This document shows positions 33,822-43,335 of a stretch of 62,401 nt of DNA, one piece after another; position 1 is the first letter of the stretch; every line of letters starts with the position of its first letter. Both the position numbers and the translations under genes were made by a program. The stretch comes from Ketobacter sp. (GTDB taxonomy: Bacteria; Pseudomonadota; Gammaproteobacteria; Pseudomonadales; Ketobacteraceae). The stretch lies in assembly GCF_003671495.1 (NCBI RefSeq), contig NZ_RCHN01000038.1, positions 1 through 62,401 of the forward strand. Direction: 5' to 3'. The notes below the pieces were generated by a model. That model worked only from the letters and a program-made list of their open reading frames with translations. It ran no database searches and was not told the DNA's origin.

Positions 33822-34298
33822 CTACTGGGCTGCCAGCTTGGCGAAGGCATCCACCACCGCCTCGGGGGCCTGCACCAGCTCGATGAGCACCCCTTCGCCG
33901 CCAATGGGGAATTCCTCATTGCCTTTGGGGTGAAGGAAGGTGATGTCAAAACCGGCCGCCCCTTTGCGGATGCCACCGGGGGCGAAGCGTACGCCATTGG
34001 CGCTCAGCCATTCCACCGCCTTGGGCAGATCATCAATCCACAGGCCCACGTGATTGAGGGGGGTAGCGTGTACGGCAGGCTTTTTGTCCGGGTCCACCGG
34101 TTGCATCAGGTCCACTTCCACCTTGAACGGGCCCGCCCCCATGGCACAGATGTCCTCGTCCACGTTTTCCCGCTCGGATACAAAGGTCCCGGTCACTTCC
34201 AGGCCCAACATATCCACCCACAGTTTCTTCAGTTGGTCTTTGGAGGGGCCACCGATGGCGATTTGCTGGATACCCAGCACTTTAAAAGGACGTTCCAT
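33822..34298 (-). CDS. VOC (glyoxalase/bleomycin-resistance fold) protein
   Basis: 158 residues of the vicinal oxygen chelate superfamily: paired beta-alpha-beta-beta-beta modules with Ile-Gln-Gln-Ile-Ala-Ile at the start, His in Leu-Asn-His-Val-Gly-Leu-Trp and Glu in the C-terminal Val-Leu-Ile-Glu-Leu-Val-Gln. These are candidate metal ligands. Some lactoylglutathione-lyase-like and methylmalonyl-CoA epimerase-like proteins share this pattern. I cannot pick between them. Single gene with its own terminator. Confidence 0.83.
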   Translation of the reverse strand: MERPFKVLGIQQIAIGGPSKDQLKKLWVDMLGLEVTGTFVSERENVDEDICAMGAGPFKVEVDLMQPVDPDKKPAVHATPLNHVGLWIDDLPKAVEWLSANGVRFAPGGIRKGAAGFDITFLHPKGNEEFPIGGEGVLIELVQAPEAVVDAFAKLAAQ

Positions 34299-34412
34299 AA
34301 TTCATTCCTGCTGATTCTGAGACTGTAAGAAAGGGGCCATTATACGGGGCGGCGCCGCGCATGGAAATGACCGGTCGGACACAGGCTCAGCACCCCAAGC
34401 GGCACCGGCGTC

Positions 34413-35195
34413 TCAATCGCTCACCGAGAACGGGGTAAAGTTGGTGTCGGTGTCGTAGAAATCCTCTCCCTCGCGCTTTTTCAACCACCCCACCACCGCG
34501 TAGGTCACCGGTGTCATGATCACTTCAACAGTGATCTTGAACAGGCCGTTGAACAGAATCACATAACCGAGAGTGCTGTTTTCCCAGATGCCGTAAAACG
34601 CAATGGGATAGAAAATGATGCTGTCCACGAACTGGCCGCACAGGGTGGAGCCGATGGTGCGGCTCCACAGGTGTTTCCCCCGGGTCAGCAGCTTCATCTT
34701 GGCCATCACATACGCATTCACGAAATCCCCCACCCAGAACGCCAGAATGGACGCCACCACAATGCGCCAGGTATTACCGAAAACGGTTTCCAGGGAGGAC
34801 TGCAGTGCCACGTTGAAGGGTTCAGCGCCGGACATGGGCAAATGAATGATGATGGTGCTCATGATGGAAGCAAAAATGATGGCAAAGAATCCCGCCCAGA
34901 TCACCTTGCGGGCGCGAGCGTAGCCATACACCTCCGTCAACACGTCACCGAAAATATAACTGATGGGAAAGAAAATATTGCCGGCACCAAACACCAGCAC
35001 ACCGCCGATCAACGGCAACCAACTGAAATCCACTTCGCTGACTTTGGCCGGGCCAATCAGGTTGGAGCACAACAACACCGTGACAAATCCCGCCATCAGA
35101 TAATCGTAGTACCGGTAATGGCGATGCCGATTGTGCTGAGCGCCGCGATCAATGTCGTGCTGAGCACGAACCGGGGGTGTGCCGCTGGATTCCAC
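34413..35195 (-). CDS. Queuosine precursor transporter (YhhQ/VUT family)
   Basis: 260 residues from a GTG at 35195, supported by AGGAG five nt upstream. Six membrane helices, with the family pattern Phe-Pro-Ile-Ser-Tyr-Ile-Phe-Gly-Asp-Val-Leu-Thr-Glu-Val-Tyr-Gly-Tyr-Ala, a Trp-Val-Gly-Asp-Phe-Val-Asn loop and Arg-Thr-Ile-Gly-Ser-Thr-Leu-Cys-Gly-Gln-Phe-Val-Asp-Ser. YhhQ imports preQ0/preQ1 for the tRNA modification queuosine. The first ~30 residues are His/Arg-rich and extra. The gene is divergent from the carboxylase gene. Confidence 0.9.
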   Translation of the reverse strand: MESSGTPPVRAQHDIDRGAQHNRHRHYRYYDYLMAGFVTVLLCSNLIGPAKVSEVDFSWLPLIGGVLVFGAGNIFFPISYIFGDVLTEVYGYARARKVIWAGFFAIIFASIMSTIIIHLPMSGAEPFNVALQSSLETVFGNTWRIVVASILAFWVGDFVNAYVMAKMKLLTRGKHLWSRTIGSTLCGQFVDSIIFYPIAFYGIWENSTLGYVILFNGLFKITVEVIMTPVTYAVVGWLKKREGEDFYDTDTNFTPFSVSD

Positions 35196-35373
35196 TGCAA
35201 CTCCTGAACCTGGGTCAACGCGGGTGAACGCGGATCAGAGGGACGCGTCCTGAAACCCAGAGCATACGGAAAATAGCGCCGGAAAACACCCCAATTCTGC
35301 CCCGGGATTTTTTGCTCCCACGCCAATTCGTGGTACAACCAATGGCCAGCATTTCTCTTCGGGCACAGCCAAC

Positions 35374-38300
35374 ATGAACGTTCAACCCATTGAAAAACCG
35401 CATGATTCTGTAACACCGCCGTTTACCCGCTTACTCATCGCCAATCGCGGGGAAATCGCGGTGCGCATCGCCCGCAGCGCCGCCGACCTGGGCCTGGAAA
35501 CCGTGGCGGTGTTCAGCGAGGACGATCGTCACAGCGGCCACCTGGGGGCCGCCGACCGGGCCTGCCCGTTACAAGGTCAGGGCGTCGCGGCCTATCTGGA
35601 TGGGCAGCAGATTCTTGCCATCGCCCAGCAACAGGGCTGTGACGCCATCCATCCGGGCTACGGATTTTTGAGCGAGAACAGCGCCTTTGCCGCCCAGTGC
35701 GCTGCCGCCGGTGTGGTGTTCGTGGGTCCCAGCGCGGAGCACCTGGCCCTGTTCGGCGACAAACTGCAGGCCAGGGCTCTGGCCCAGCAATGCGGCATTG
35801 CGGTGAACGCCGGCACCGACGGAGTCACCTCGCTGCAACAGGCGCAGGCGTTCTTTGCACGCTTGCCGCCGGGGGCCGCCATGATGATCAAAGCCGTGGC
35901 CGGCGGTGGTGGCAAGGGCATGCGCATCGTGCGCCACGCCCATGAACTGGAAGCAGCATTTGCGCGCTGCACGGCGGAAGCCCTGCGGGCGTTCGGCAAC
36001 GGCGATCTGTATGTGGAACGCTTGATTCAGCGGGCACGTCACATCGAAGTGCAGATCATCGCCGACGGCGAGGAGGTGAGCCATCTGTGGGAGCGGGAGT
36101 GCACCCTGCAACGGCAACAGCAGAAGCTGGTGGAATATGCCCCCAGCATGAGCCTGACACCGCAACAGCGGCAATGGGTGTTGGAGGCCGCAACCCGGAT
36201 GGCCCGGGCCAGCGGTTATCGCAACCTGGGCACTTTTGAGTTTTTGCTGGACCTGGAGCGCCCGCCGACAGAGGAGGCCATCCTGTTTCTGGAGGCCAAC
36301 CCGCGCCTGCAGGTGGAACACACGGTGACGGAAGCGGTACTGGGTCTGGACCTGGTGCAGATCCAGCTGGAACTGGCGGCCGGTCGGCGGCTGGCGGAGT
36401 TGTCGATGAGCCAATCCCGGATTCCCCTGCCCCGCGGTTACGCCGCCCAGTTGCGGATTAATCTGGAAACTCTGGACCCACAGGGCCGGCCCCTGCCCAC
36501 CATCGGCACCATTCAGGCCTTTACTGCGCCCCTGGGCCCGGGCGTGCGGGTGGACAGTTTCGCCACCCCCGGTTATGACACCGTGCCCGGTTACGATTCC
36601 TTGCTGGCCAAACTGATCGTACATTCCCCGCGTCCGGATTTTGCAACCCTGCTCCACAAGCTGGCCCGGGCCGCGGCGGAACTCCGCATCGACGGCGTCA
36701 CCACCAACCTGCCATTCCTGCAACGACTGTTGGCGCACCCGGCGGTCATCAGCAACCAGATTCATACCCGCTTTATCGAGGATCATCTGCACGAGTTACA
36801 GCCAGAGGTTACAGACACCAGCGGTGCCTCCGGCCGTGACGGAGCAGGCGCCGTGATCCAGGCCCCCCTGCAGGGGGTCGTGGTGGAACTGGCGGTGGCG
36901 GTGGGCGACCGGGTCCAGGCGGACACAGAACTGCTGTTGATCGAGGCCATGAAACTGCAGCATGAACTGCGTGCCGGTGACAGCGGCGTGGTGGCATCGA
37001 TTCTGGTCAAACCCGGCGACAGCGTGAACCCGGGGGATGCCCTGTTGATTCTCAGCCCCTGTGATGTGGCCGACGCGATAGAGCCAGGCGCAAAGCCAGG
37101 CCACAGCGACACAGGCCTTCGGGAGTACATTCGTGAAGACCTGCAACAGGTGCGCGACCGGGTGCAGGCCACCCTGGACCCGGCCCGCCCGCAGGCGGTG
37201 GCGCGCCGCCATCAACGCGGCCAACGCACCGCCCGGGAAAACCTCGACCACCTGTGTGATGCCGACAGCTTTATCGAGTACGGCCAGCTGGCGGTGGCCT
37301 ACCTGCACGCCCGCCACAGTGATGCAGAGCTGCGGGACAAAACTCCGGCGGATGGCTTTGTGATGGGCCTTGCCACCGTCAACGCGGCCCTGTTCGGCGA
37401 CACTCAGGCCCAGGTGGCCGTGGGCAGCTACGACGCCACGGTGATGGCCGGCACCCAGGGCCACAAGAATCACCAGAAAACCGATCGCCTGTTCGACCTG
37501 GCCCGGGAACATCGCATTCCCCTGATCCTGTTTGCCGAAGGTGGCGGTGGCCGGCCAAGGGAAGACCCGGTCACCATCGCCGCACTGGAGAACCAGAACT
37601 TTTACAAACTGGCGGAACTGAGCGGTACCGTGCCCGTCATCGGCATCGTGTCCGGCCGCTGCTTTGCCGGGAACGCGGTGTTGCTGGGCATGGCGGATGT
37701 GATCATCGCCACGGACAACAGCAACATCGGCATGGCTGGCCCGGCGTTGATCGAAGCCGGTGGCCTGGGCACCTTCACGCCGGAACAGGTGGGCCCCATC
37801 CAGGTCCAGCACCGCAACGGCGTGGTGGACATCCGGGTGCGGGATGAAGCCGAAGCGGTGACCGTGGCAAAACAGTACCTCAGTTATTTTCAGGGGCCAT
37901 TAGCCACCTGGCAGGCCCACGATCCGCAGCAGTTGCGTCACCTGATTCCGGAAAACCGCGTGCGGGCCTATGACGTGCGCCGGATCATCCATGCCCTGGC
38001 GGATCAGGATTCCGTATTGGAATTGCGCGCGGCCTTTGGAGCCGCCTATGTCACCGCATTGATGCGCGTGGAAGGCCGCCCCGTGGGGGTCATTGCCAAC
38101 AATCCCATGTTCAATGCCGGTGCCATCGATGCCGAGGGTGCCGACAAGGCCGCCCGTTTTATGCGACTGTGTGATGCCCACGGCTTACCCATTCTCACCC
38201 TCATTGACACGCCGGGCATCATGGTGGGGCCGGAGGCGGAACACACCGCGCTGGTGCGCCATTCCTCCCGCCTGTTCCTGACCGCAGCGTCTGTGCAGGT

Positions 38301-38673
38301 CCCCCTGTTTGCCATCGTCTTGCGCAAGGCCTATGGCCTGGGTGCCATGGCCGCCGCCGGTGGCCATTTCAAGCGCCCGTTCTTTACCATTGCCTGGCCC
38401 AGCGGTGAATTGGGTGGCATGGGGCTGGAAGGGGGCGTGCGCCTGGCGTACAAAAAAGAGCTGGAGGCCATTACCGACCCGGAGGCGCGGCAGGCTTTTT
38501 TTGAAGAACGGGTAGCATCCCGTTATCGGAAAGGTAAAGCCAGTTATCTGGCCAGCTACTTTGAACTGGATGCGGTGATTGACCCGGCGGACTCCCGGCA
38601 ATGGCTGGTGCGGGGCCTGGATGCCACCGCCCCCTGCAGAAAAAACAGCGGTCGCTTTATTGATGCCTGGTGA
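35374..38673 (+). CDS. Single-chain acyl-CoA carboxylase (biotin carboxylase-BCCP-carboxyltransferase fusion)
   Basis: 1099 residues. Biotin carboxylase: residues ~15-465, with Ile-Ala-Asn-Arg-Gly-Glu-Ile-Ala-Val-Arg and the Gly-rich ATP loop Gly-Gly-Gly-Gly-Lys-Gly-Met. Biotinyl domain: ~490-565, with Glu-Ala-Met-Lys527, where Lys527 carries biotin. Carboxyltransferase: ~590-1090, containing Gly-Gly-Gly-Gly-Arg-Pro and Asp-Thr-Pro-Gly-Ile. It couples ATP-driven biotin carboxylation with transfer to an acyl-CoA in one polypeptide. The size and order match the single-chain long-chain acyl-CoA carboxylases (LCC type) of Mycobacterium and Pseudomonas. Acyl-chain preference cannot be read from sequence. 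Confidence 0.9.
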   Translation: MNVQPIEKPHDSVTPPFTRLLIANRGEIAVRIARSAADLGLETVAVFSEDDRHSGHLGAADRACPLQGQGVAAYLDGQQILAIAQQQGCDAIHPGYGFLSENSAFAAQCAAAGVVFVGPSAEHLALFGDKLQARALAQQCGIAVNAGTDGVTSLQQAQAFFARLPPGAAMMIKAVAGGGGKGMRIVRHAHELEAAFARCTAEALRAFGNGDLYVERLIQRARHIEVQIIADGEEVSHLWERECTLQRQQQKLVEYAPSMSLTPQQRQWVLEAATRMARASGYRNLGTFEFLLDLERPPTEEAILFLEANPRLQVEHTVTEAVLGLDLVQIQLELAAGRRLAELSMSQSRIPLPRGYAAQLRINLETLDPQGRPLPTIGTIQAFTAPLGPGVRVDSFATPGYDTVPGYDSLLAKLIVHSPRPDFATLLHKLARAAAELRIDGVTTNLPFLQRLLAHPAVISNQIHTRFIEDHLHELQPEVTDTSGASGRDGAGAVIQAPLQGVVVELAVAVGDRVQADTELLLIEAMKLQHELRAGDSGVVASILVKPGDSVNPGDALLILSPCDVADAIEPGAKPGHSDTGLREYIREDLQQVRDRVQATLDPARPQAVARRHQRGQRTARENLDHLCDADSFIEYGQLAVAYLHARHSDAELRDKTPADGFVMGLATVNAALFGDTQAQVAVGSYDATVMAGTQGHKNHQKTDRLFDLAREHRIPLILFAEGGGGRPREDPVTIAALENQNFYKLAELSGTVPVIGIVSGRCFAGNAVLLGMADVIIATDNSNIGMAGPALIEAGGLGTFTPEQVGPIQVQHRNGVVDIRVRDEAEAVTVAKQYLSYFQGPLATWQAHDPQQLRHLIPENRVRAYDVRRIIHALADQDSVLELRAAFGAAYVTALMRVEGRPVGVIANNPMFNAGAIDAEGADKAARFMRLCDAHGLPILTLIDTPGIMVGPEAEHTALVRHSSRLFLTAASVQVPLFAIVLRKAYGLGAMAAAGGHFKRPFFTIAWPSGELGGMGLEGGVRLAYKKELEAITDPEARQAFFEERVASRYRKGKASYLASYFELDAVIDPADSRQWLVRGLDATAPCRKNSGRFIDAW

Positions 38674-38703
38674 GTGGAGAGTACGGTGGGTTGAGGCCGG
38701 TCA

Positions 38704-39318
38704 CTAGCGTTCATTGGCCCGGATCGGCTCGGCCGCACCGGGGGAGAAAGCGGTGATCACCCGGATATAATCCCCCGGACTGGCGGCCACCCAATTCACG
38801 GATATGGATTGCAAACCGGTGATCGTGACCATGTCCGCCGGCTCCAGCCCACGCAACCCCGGGTTCAGGTAGTTGACGCCGGTGTTGGCCAGGTGGTCGC
38901 TGAGCGCCAGGTTCTTTCCCTTGGTGATGACGCCGATGATCATGGAATCAAACTGGATCTCGCCCTGCTGCCTTTGCTTTTTAGCGGGGTCAAAAAAGAC
39001 ATAGTGACTGGCAACGGTAATACCGACAGGTATCACGCCTTTTTTACCGCCGCCGCCTTTGCCATCGGCCATGATGTCCACCGCCAGGGGTGCGGTGATT
39101 TCGATGTTCTGATCCTCATCAAACCCGTACAGGTTGACATCATTGAAGGTATTGGCCCCCACCGTGTTAGGGGGCGATGAACGGGCGAAAGGGACAGCAA
39201 GCTTGATGAATTGCCCACCCAGTTGCAACGAATCGCCCCCGGTGACGGTTCCCTCCACAATGGTGGCGAATACCAGGCAGGGCATCCACAGCAGGAGCAG
39301 ACTGGCCCCCCATTTCAC
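38704..39318 (-). CDS. Secreted protein of unknown function, last gene of the srf operon
   Basis: 204 residues with a signal peptide (~1-18, Met-Lys-Trp-Gly-Ala then a Leu-rich core). The mature part is beta-rich (Thr-Val-Thr-Gly-Gly-Asp-Ser-Leu-Gln-Leu-Gly-Gly, then a Gly/Lys-rich loop at ~101-106 and a Tyr-Val-Phe-Phe-Asp-Pro strand), with no Cys and no membrane helix. No family recognised. The start overlaps the stop of the upstream lipoprotein gene by four nt, so it belongs to the operon. Its periplasmic location fits the neighbouring envelope components, but its role is unknown. Confidence 0.7.
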   Translation of the reverse strand: MKWGASLLLLWMPCLVFATIVEGTVTGGDSLQLGGQFIKLAVPFARSSPPNTVGANTFNDVNLYGFDEDQNIEITAPLAVDIMADGKGGGGKKGVIPVGITVASHYVFFDPAKKQRQQGEIQFDSMIIGVITKGKNLALSDHLANTGVNYLNPGLRGLEPADMVTITGLQSISVNWVAASPGDYIRVITAFSPGAAEPIRANER

Positions 39319-39803
39319 TGAATGAACACTTCTTCCAGCTCCGTCACCCGGATGCGCAGGGATTCCAACTCCGCCTGCTTCTCGATCATCACCGGATCAC
39401 GGTCGGATTCCATCTTCAGCAATTCCGCTTTGATGTCAGCAATTTCCTGTTCCAGTTTCTTATTGCCATCGGTGCGCTTTTCCAACTCACCCAACAGATT
39501 CTGCAGCGCGGTATTCAACTGCTTGTACTCAGACTGCTTGTTGCGATACTCCATGAGCACTTCGGATTTTTCTTTCTCCACCGCCGCATACACTTCGCGG
39601 AACAGAGCGTTCAACCGCTGTTCCTCTTCCAGGGTCAGTTGCTTTTGCTGCACATTGTGGGCGTAACCCCCATGAATATCACAGCGCGCTTTGGTGAACA
39701 TCCCGGCATCGGCGTTCATGGTATTGCACTGGGAAGGATCAATGGCACAACCCGCCAACACCGCCGCCGCAGACATCACACCCAGTTTGAAAACATTCTT
39801 CAT
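39315..39803 (-). CDS. Coiled-coil lipoprotein of the srf operon
   Basis: 162 residues from the ATG at 39801-39803 (GGGGTGA upstream); the frame runs on to 39959 but that part overlaps the preceding gene. The signal sequence ends in Val-Leu-Ala-Gly-Cys19, a lipobox with Ala at +2 that predicts the outer membrane. Two further Cys (near 26 and 41) precede a long coiled coil (~65-160). Periplasmic lipoprotein, no family recognised. It ends four nt inside the next gene and is five nt from the upstream lipoprotein. Confidence 0.75.
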   Translation of the reverse strand: MKNVFKLGVMSAAAVLAGCAIDPSQCNTMNADAGMFTKARCDIHGGYAHNVQQKQLTLEEEQRLNALFREVYAAVEKEKSEVLMEYRNKQSEYKQLNTALQNLLGELEKRTDGNKKLEQEIADIKAELLKMESDRDPVMIEKQAELESLRIRVTELEEVFIQ

Positions 39804-39808
39804 CAGGT

Positions 39809-40558
39809 TCACCCCAGTTGAATGGCAGAACGCTGGCCGTAGAGGGCATCGATATCCGATTCCAATACCGCGATCTGCTGTTGCATACGATTGATTTCGG
39901 AGTTGAGCGCATCCAGGCGGGCGCCACCACCGGTTTCCTTGGCAGCCACCTCCCGCCATTCCTGCTCCCGCTTTTTAAGGTCGGCCAAGGTGGTTTTCAG
40001 GTACTTGGCATTGGCATCCACTTCCTGCAAGGTACGGGAGGCCTCAGCGGTGTCCACTTTATTCTGGGCGATATCGCTCTTGATCTTTGCCAACTGTTTT
40101 TTGTTCTCTGCCAGCACGGTTTTGGCGGTGTTGTTCAGGCTTTGCAGTTTGCGGTTATCCTCCTGCACGTCGGCGATCATTGCATCCAGCAACTGTTCCT
40201 GGGAGGCATATTGAGCGCGACGATAGTCGTAATAATAATTCGCCCCCATGGCCACACCGCAGCCCACAAAGGCGGCCTTCAGCATGCAGTCGTTTTTATC
40301 ACTGGCGTTACTGGCCTGGCAGATCACCGCCCCCACAAAGGCACCCCCAATACAGGCTTCGAATCCGGAGCGGCTGAAGAAGCTGGCTTCAGTACTGTTC
40401 TGCAGCCGCGGATCAGCCTGCGGCTGCTGGCCACTTTGCTTGCCGCCGAACAAACCCTCCGGCATGGACAACGGCGAATTGTTACAGCCGGTGGTGAACC
40501 CCAACTGCAGCACCAGGGCAAAGGCCACTGCAAATTTCAGGATGATGCGCATGTTCAT
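39809..40558 (-). CDS. TagQ-like coiled-coil lipoprotein
   Basis: 249 residues from ATG 40558 (alternative two codons later). Lipobox Phe-Thr-Thr-Gly-Cys25, with Asn next, so either membrane is possible. A Gly-rich hydrophobic segment (~72-110) contains Cys-Ile-Gly-Gly-Ala-Phe-Val-Gly-Ala and Gly-Cys-Gly-Val-Ala-Met-Gly-Ala-Asn-Tyr-Tyr-Tyr-Asp. A long coiled coil (~115-245) follows. This Gly-Cys-Gly motif plus the Arg-Arg-x-x-Tyr-Ala helix recalls TagQ-type lipoproteins of the type VI posttranslational sensor. The position directly after the FGE-fold (TagR-like) gene supports that; confirmation needs a profile search. Confidence 0.65.
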   Translation of the reverse strand: MNMRIILKFAVAFALVLQLGFTTGCNNSPLSMPEGLFGGKQSGQQPQADPRLQNSTEASFFSRSGFEACIGGAFVGAVICQASNASDKNDCMLKAAFVGCGVAMGANYYYDYRRAQYASQEQLLDAMIADVQEDNRKLQSLNNTAKTVLAENKKQLAKIKSDIAQNKVDTAEASRTLQEVDANAKYLKTTLADLKKREQEWREVAAKETGGGARLDALNSEINRMQQQIAVLESDIDALYGQRSAIQLG

Positions 40559-40592
40559 GTTACGTCCCCAAGTTGATTGCGTTCTCAAAAGA

Positions 40593-42146
40593 TTAAATGA
40601 CTTTGCATGACTCCAGCCACTGCTGACGGGAAACCCGCCCGTTATCCATATACTGTTCCAGGTTCTGCCAGTGCACTTTGAGGAAGGATTTCAAATTGGA
40701 AACCCCTCGGGCACCCAGCTCCTTGTCGGCCACCGGCACCTGCTTTTCAATGGCACCTTTACCGTAGTTCAAGCCAGTATCCACCACGGTATCAGCATAA
40801 TATTGCAAGGTGAATTCCAACAGATTTTCACTGTTGGTGAGGCTTTCGCGACGTTTCAGGCAGCGCTCATCTCCGGCGGGTGCACTGCCACAATGGCGGT
40901 CGTACAGCCCGCTCATAAGATCCACGTACTTGCCGTCGTCCTGCAGTTTGGTGCACAAAAACGCGCCTAACCGTAAATTCGAGCGGATGGCCCGGTTCAT
41001 CTGCTCATCCCGGGTCTGGGTGTTGGCCCGCAACTCTGCCTCCAGTTTCTGCAGTTTCTTCTTCAGGGCCTGATCGGTGACACCCGCCTGCACCGCCTCC
41101 AGTTCTTTCATCGGGTCCGCACCTTGGGCCGGCTTGCTTTTGCCCAGGGATTTCCAGTCCTTCTCTATGGCCAGCACCCGCTCCCGGGAGGTCAGCGATG
41201 GTGCCACCAACACCAAACGAAAGCCCACGGTTTTGGCGGTGTATTCCTGTTTATCCTGATAGAAGTTGTTCTCCTGCCGCAGCGACGTGCGCAGCTCACT
41301 GGCCGGCGTAAGGTAATTACCGCCCCGTACCACAAAGCCACCGTATTGTCCGTGCATACGATCCAGCTTGTTAAGACGGAACGGCTCCAGCATCATCTCA
41401 TCCACGTTCCCCAGCATATCGTGCAAGCCCAGCGGATTGGGTTGCAAACGCCCCACCAGATTCAACTTACCGTTGGCCGATGCGCTGCCCGCATACCAGG
41501 CATATTGATTAAGGCCTTCCGGTACCGGGAAGGTGTTGTCGCGGAACTGGGACTGGGTCACGGCCAGGCCACCCCGGGCGGCAAATTCCCACTCGGTTTC
41601 CGTCGGCAATCGCACAAAGCCGTAATTGCCGTCCTCCTGGGGAATCTGCTGCAGATGATGCTCCCGCAGCCACAGGTTGTAGCCGTTGGCAAAGGCCACG
41701 GCATCGTACCAACTGATGCTCACCTGGGGCATCAAACCCTTCATGCCCGCCTTGCCGCATTCCGGCGCATGCACAGCCTGGTATTGCAGCTCTGTGGTTT
41801 CGTACTTGGCAATCAGGTAATAACGGCTGCTCTTATCCGCGTTGCTGAAACTGCCGGCAATGTGGGCCGGGCGGGAATATTCGATGTAACCCCAGTCATC
41901 ACCATCGCGCCCCAGAGTGACACCATAGTCTGCCAGGGGTGACTCCGCAGGCACCTCCACCTTGCGAAACACCATGCCACCACCACAGGGCATGGGCAGC
42001 ACCACATCACCGTCGGCAGGCTCGGGGTTGATGTACTTGTCTTTCCACTCTGCATAACCGTTGCCGGACAACAGCAACCAGAACAATCCCAATACAATGA
42101 AATCAGAAATCCCGCAGGCTTTCCGACGGTTCAACGTTAAGTGCAC
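40593..42146 (-). CDS. TagR-like periplasmic protein with formylglycine-enzyme fold
   Basis: 517 residues, signal peptide ~1-32. Residues ~50-310 are the FGE-sulfatase/SUMF1 fold: Val-Ser-Ile-Ser-Trp-Tyr-Asp-Ala-Val-Ala-Phe-Ala-Asn-Gly-Tyr, Arg-Leu-Pro-Thr-Glu-Thr-Glu-Trp-Glu-Phe-Ala-Ala-Arg-Gly, Asp-Met-Leu-Gly-Asn-Val-Asp-Glu and Val-Val-Arg-Gly-Gly-Asn. The active-site Cys pair of true FGEs is not seen where expected, so this is a binding rather than catalytic module, as in TagR of the type VI threonine-phosphorylation pathway. The C-terminal half (~320-517) is helical. Starts 44 nt inside the permease gene. Confidence 0.82.
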   Translation of the reverse strand: MHLTLNRRKACGISDFIVLGLFWLLLSGNGYAEWKDKYINPEPADGDVVLPMPCGGGMVFRKVEVPAESPLADYGVTLGRDGDDWGYIEYSRPAHIAGSFSNADKSSRYYLIAKYETTELQYQAVHAPECGKAGMKGLMPQVSISWYDAVAFANGYNLWLREHHLQQIPQEDGNYGFVRLPTETEWEFAARGGLAVTQSQFRDNTFPVPEGLNQYAWYAGSASANGKLNLVGRLQPNPLGLHDMLGNVDEMMLEPFRLNKLDRMHGQYGGFVVRGGNYLTPASELRTSLRQENNFYQDKQEYTAKTVGFRLVLVAPSLTSRERVLAIEKDWKSLGKSKPAQGADPMKELEAVQAGVTDQALKKKLQKLEAELRANTQTRDEQMNRAIRSNLRLGAFLCTKLQDDGKYVDLMSGLYDRHCGSAPAGDERCLKRRESLTNSENLLEFTLQYYADTVVDTGLNYGKGAIEKQVPVADKELGARGVSNLKSFLKVHWQNLEQYMDNGRVSRQQWLESCKVI

Positions 42147-43335
42147 GGAGCCCCCCTAAACTTGAAACAATGGCAGCCAGGATCAGCGTTGCGGCAAACG
42201 CAACCGCCAGATCCATCGGGCCCAGATAACACACATAGGCCGACTGCGGCAGATAACTCGCCAAGGCCTGGTCGAATGTGGCCTGCCCAATACCGAACAG
42301 GAGCAACGCCACCACAAAGGCGATGCCGGCCAACACCGTGGTCTGCGCCATGATGAAGAATACGATATCCTGCCCAATCAATCCCATCAAGCGCAACATG
42401 GCCAGGCTTTTCCGTTTACGGTCGATATTGGACAGCAGGGCACCAATGAGCGCGGCCACCGCGCCTAACACCGCCGTCCAGGCGATGATGCTGAAGATGA
42501 TGGTCAACAAGCGATCAACCGCTTTCACCGATTCAATCTCCGAGCGCTGTGTCAGCGCATCGATATTGTGGCCGCCAAGCCAATCATCCAAACGCGCCAC
42601 ATCGTCCAGGGTGTTTGCGTACAGGCGCACTTTGGCAAATTGAGTACGCTCAGCCTCCTGCAGTCGGCCGGTGGTGACCCCAAAGGCATCCACCCGATAG
42701 CCGTCCTTGAAATCTTCAATCGCCACCAGTAATGTCAACGACACCAACGCCACCGGCCGGGGGAAGACCTCCTGGGGCACGATGGCCACCACCACCAATT
42801 CCCGTTTGCCGCGCTCGCGCTGCCCATCCAATTGCCGCACCACCACCAGCTGCACTGTCTCCCCGGGCTGCACGCCCAAGCGGGTGGCAACGGCTTGGCT
42901 GATGACAATCTCGTCTCGGCCTTGCGGCGGCGCCAATATCGTATCCCTGGATTGCAACAGCGGGTCTCCGGCGCCGGAGGGCAGTAACTCCACGTTCTCC
43001 AGAAAATGCCGATGGTCTTTGAGTAAACTCACTTCCAGGTTCAGGGAGCGGGTCATGGGCATCACAAACCCGACGGCGGGCTGTTTTTGCAGTGTTGCGA
43101 TCCAGTCCCGGGTCAGGCGGTGATTGCCCACGATTTTCACCGCGCGGATTTCCGGGTTACTCAACAGCTCCTGCCGCAGCTGGGTCACCACACCATTCTT
43201 CAGCCCGAACAACAACATCAACGGGGCAATCACCGCCACCAGCGAGGCCACCACACACAGGGACACAAACTTATCATCCCACAGGTCCTTCAATGCCAGA
43301 CCCCAGCTTAGGCCTATGTGCTGCAAACGGCGCAT
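42103..43335 (-). CDS. FtsX/LolC-like ABC permease (TagS-like)
   Basis: 410 residues. One N-terminal membrane helix (~28-48), a periplasmic domain (~50-270, MacB-PCD-like) and three C-terminal helices (~275-400): the FtsX/MacB permease topology. It begins one base after the ABC ATPase gene ends, so the two form a transporter or mechanotransmission pair. In the type VI threonine-phosphorylation pathway the matching component is TagS, partner of TagT. No lipoprotein-sorting hook is obvious, so a LolCE role is less likely. Confidence 0.82.
   Translation of the reverse strand: MRRLQHIGLSWGLALKDLWDDKFVSLCVVASLVAVIAPLMLLFGLKNGVVTQLRQELLSNPEIRAVKIVGNHRLTRDWIATLQKQPAVGFVMPMTRSLNLEVSLLKDHRHFLENVELLPSGAGDPLLQSRDTILAPPQGRDEIVISQAVATRLGVQPGETVQLVVVRQLDGQRERGKRELVVVAIVPQEVFPRPVALVSLTLLVAIEDFKDGYRVDAFGVTTGRLQEAERTQFAKVRLYANTLDDVARLDDWLGGHNIDALTQRSEIESVKAVDRLLTIIFSIIAWTAVLGAVAALIGALLSNIDRKRKSLAMLRLMGLIGQDIVFFIMAQTTVLAGIAFVVALLLFGIGQATFDQALASYLPQSAYVCYLGPMDLAVAFAATLILAAIVSSLGGLRALNVEPSESLRDF

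Noticed and set aside
35569..37812. Two long minus-strand frames under the carboxylase gene
   Set aside because: They oppose the biotin carboxylase and biotinyl domains and show no recognisable motifs.
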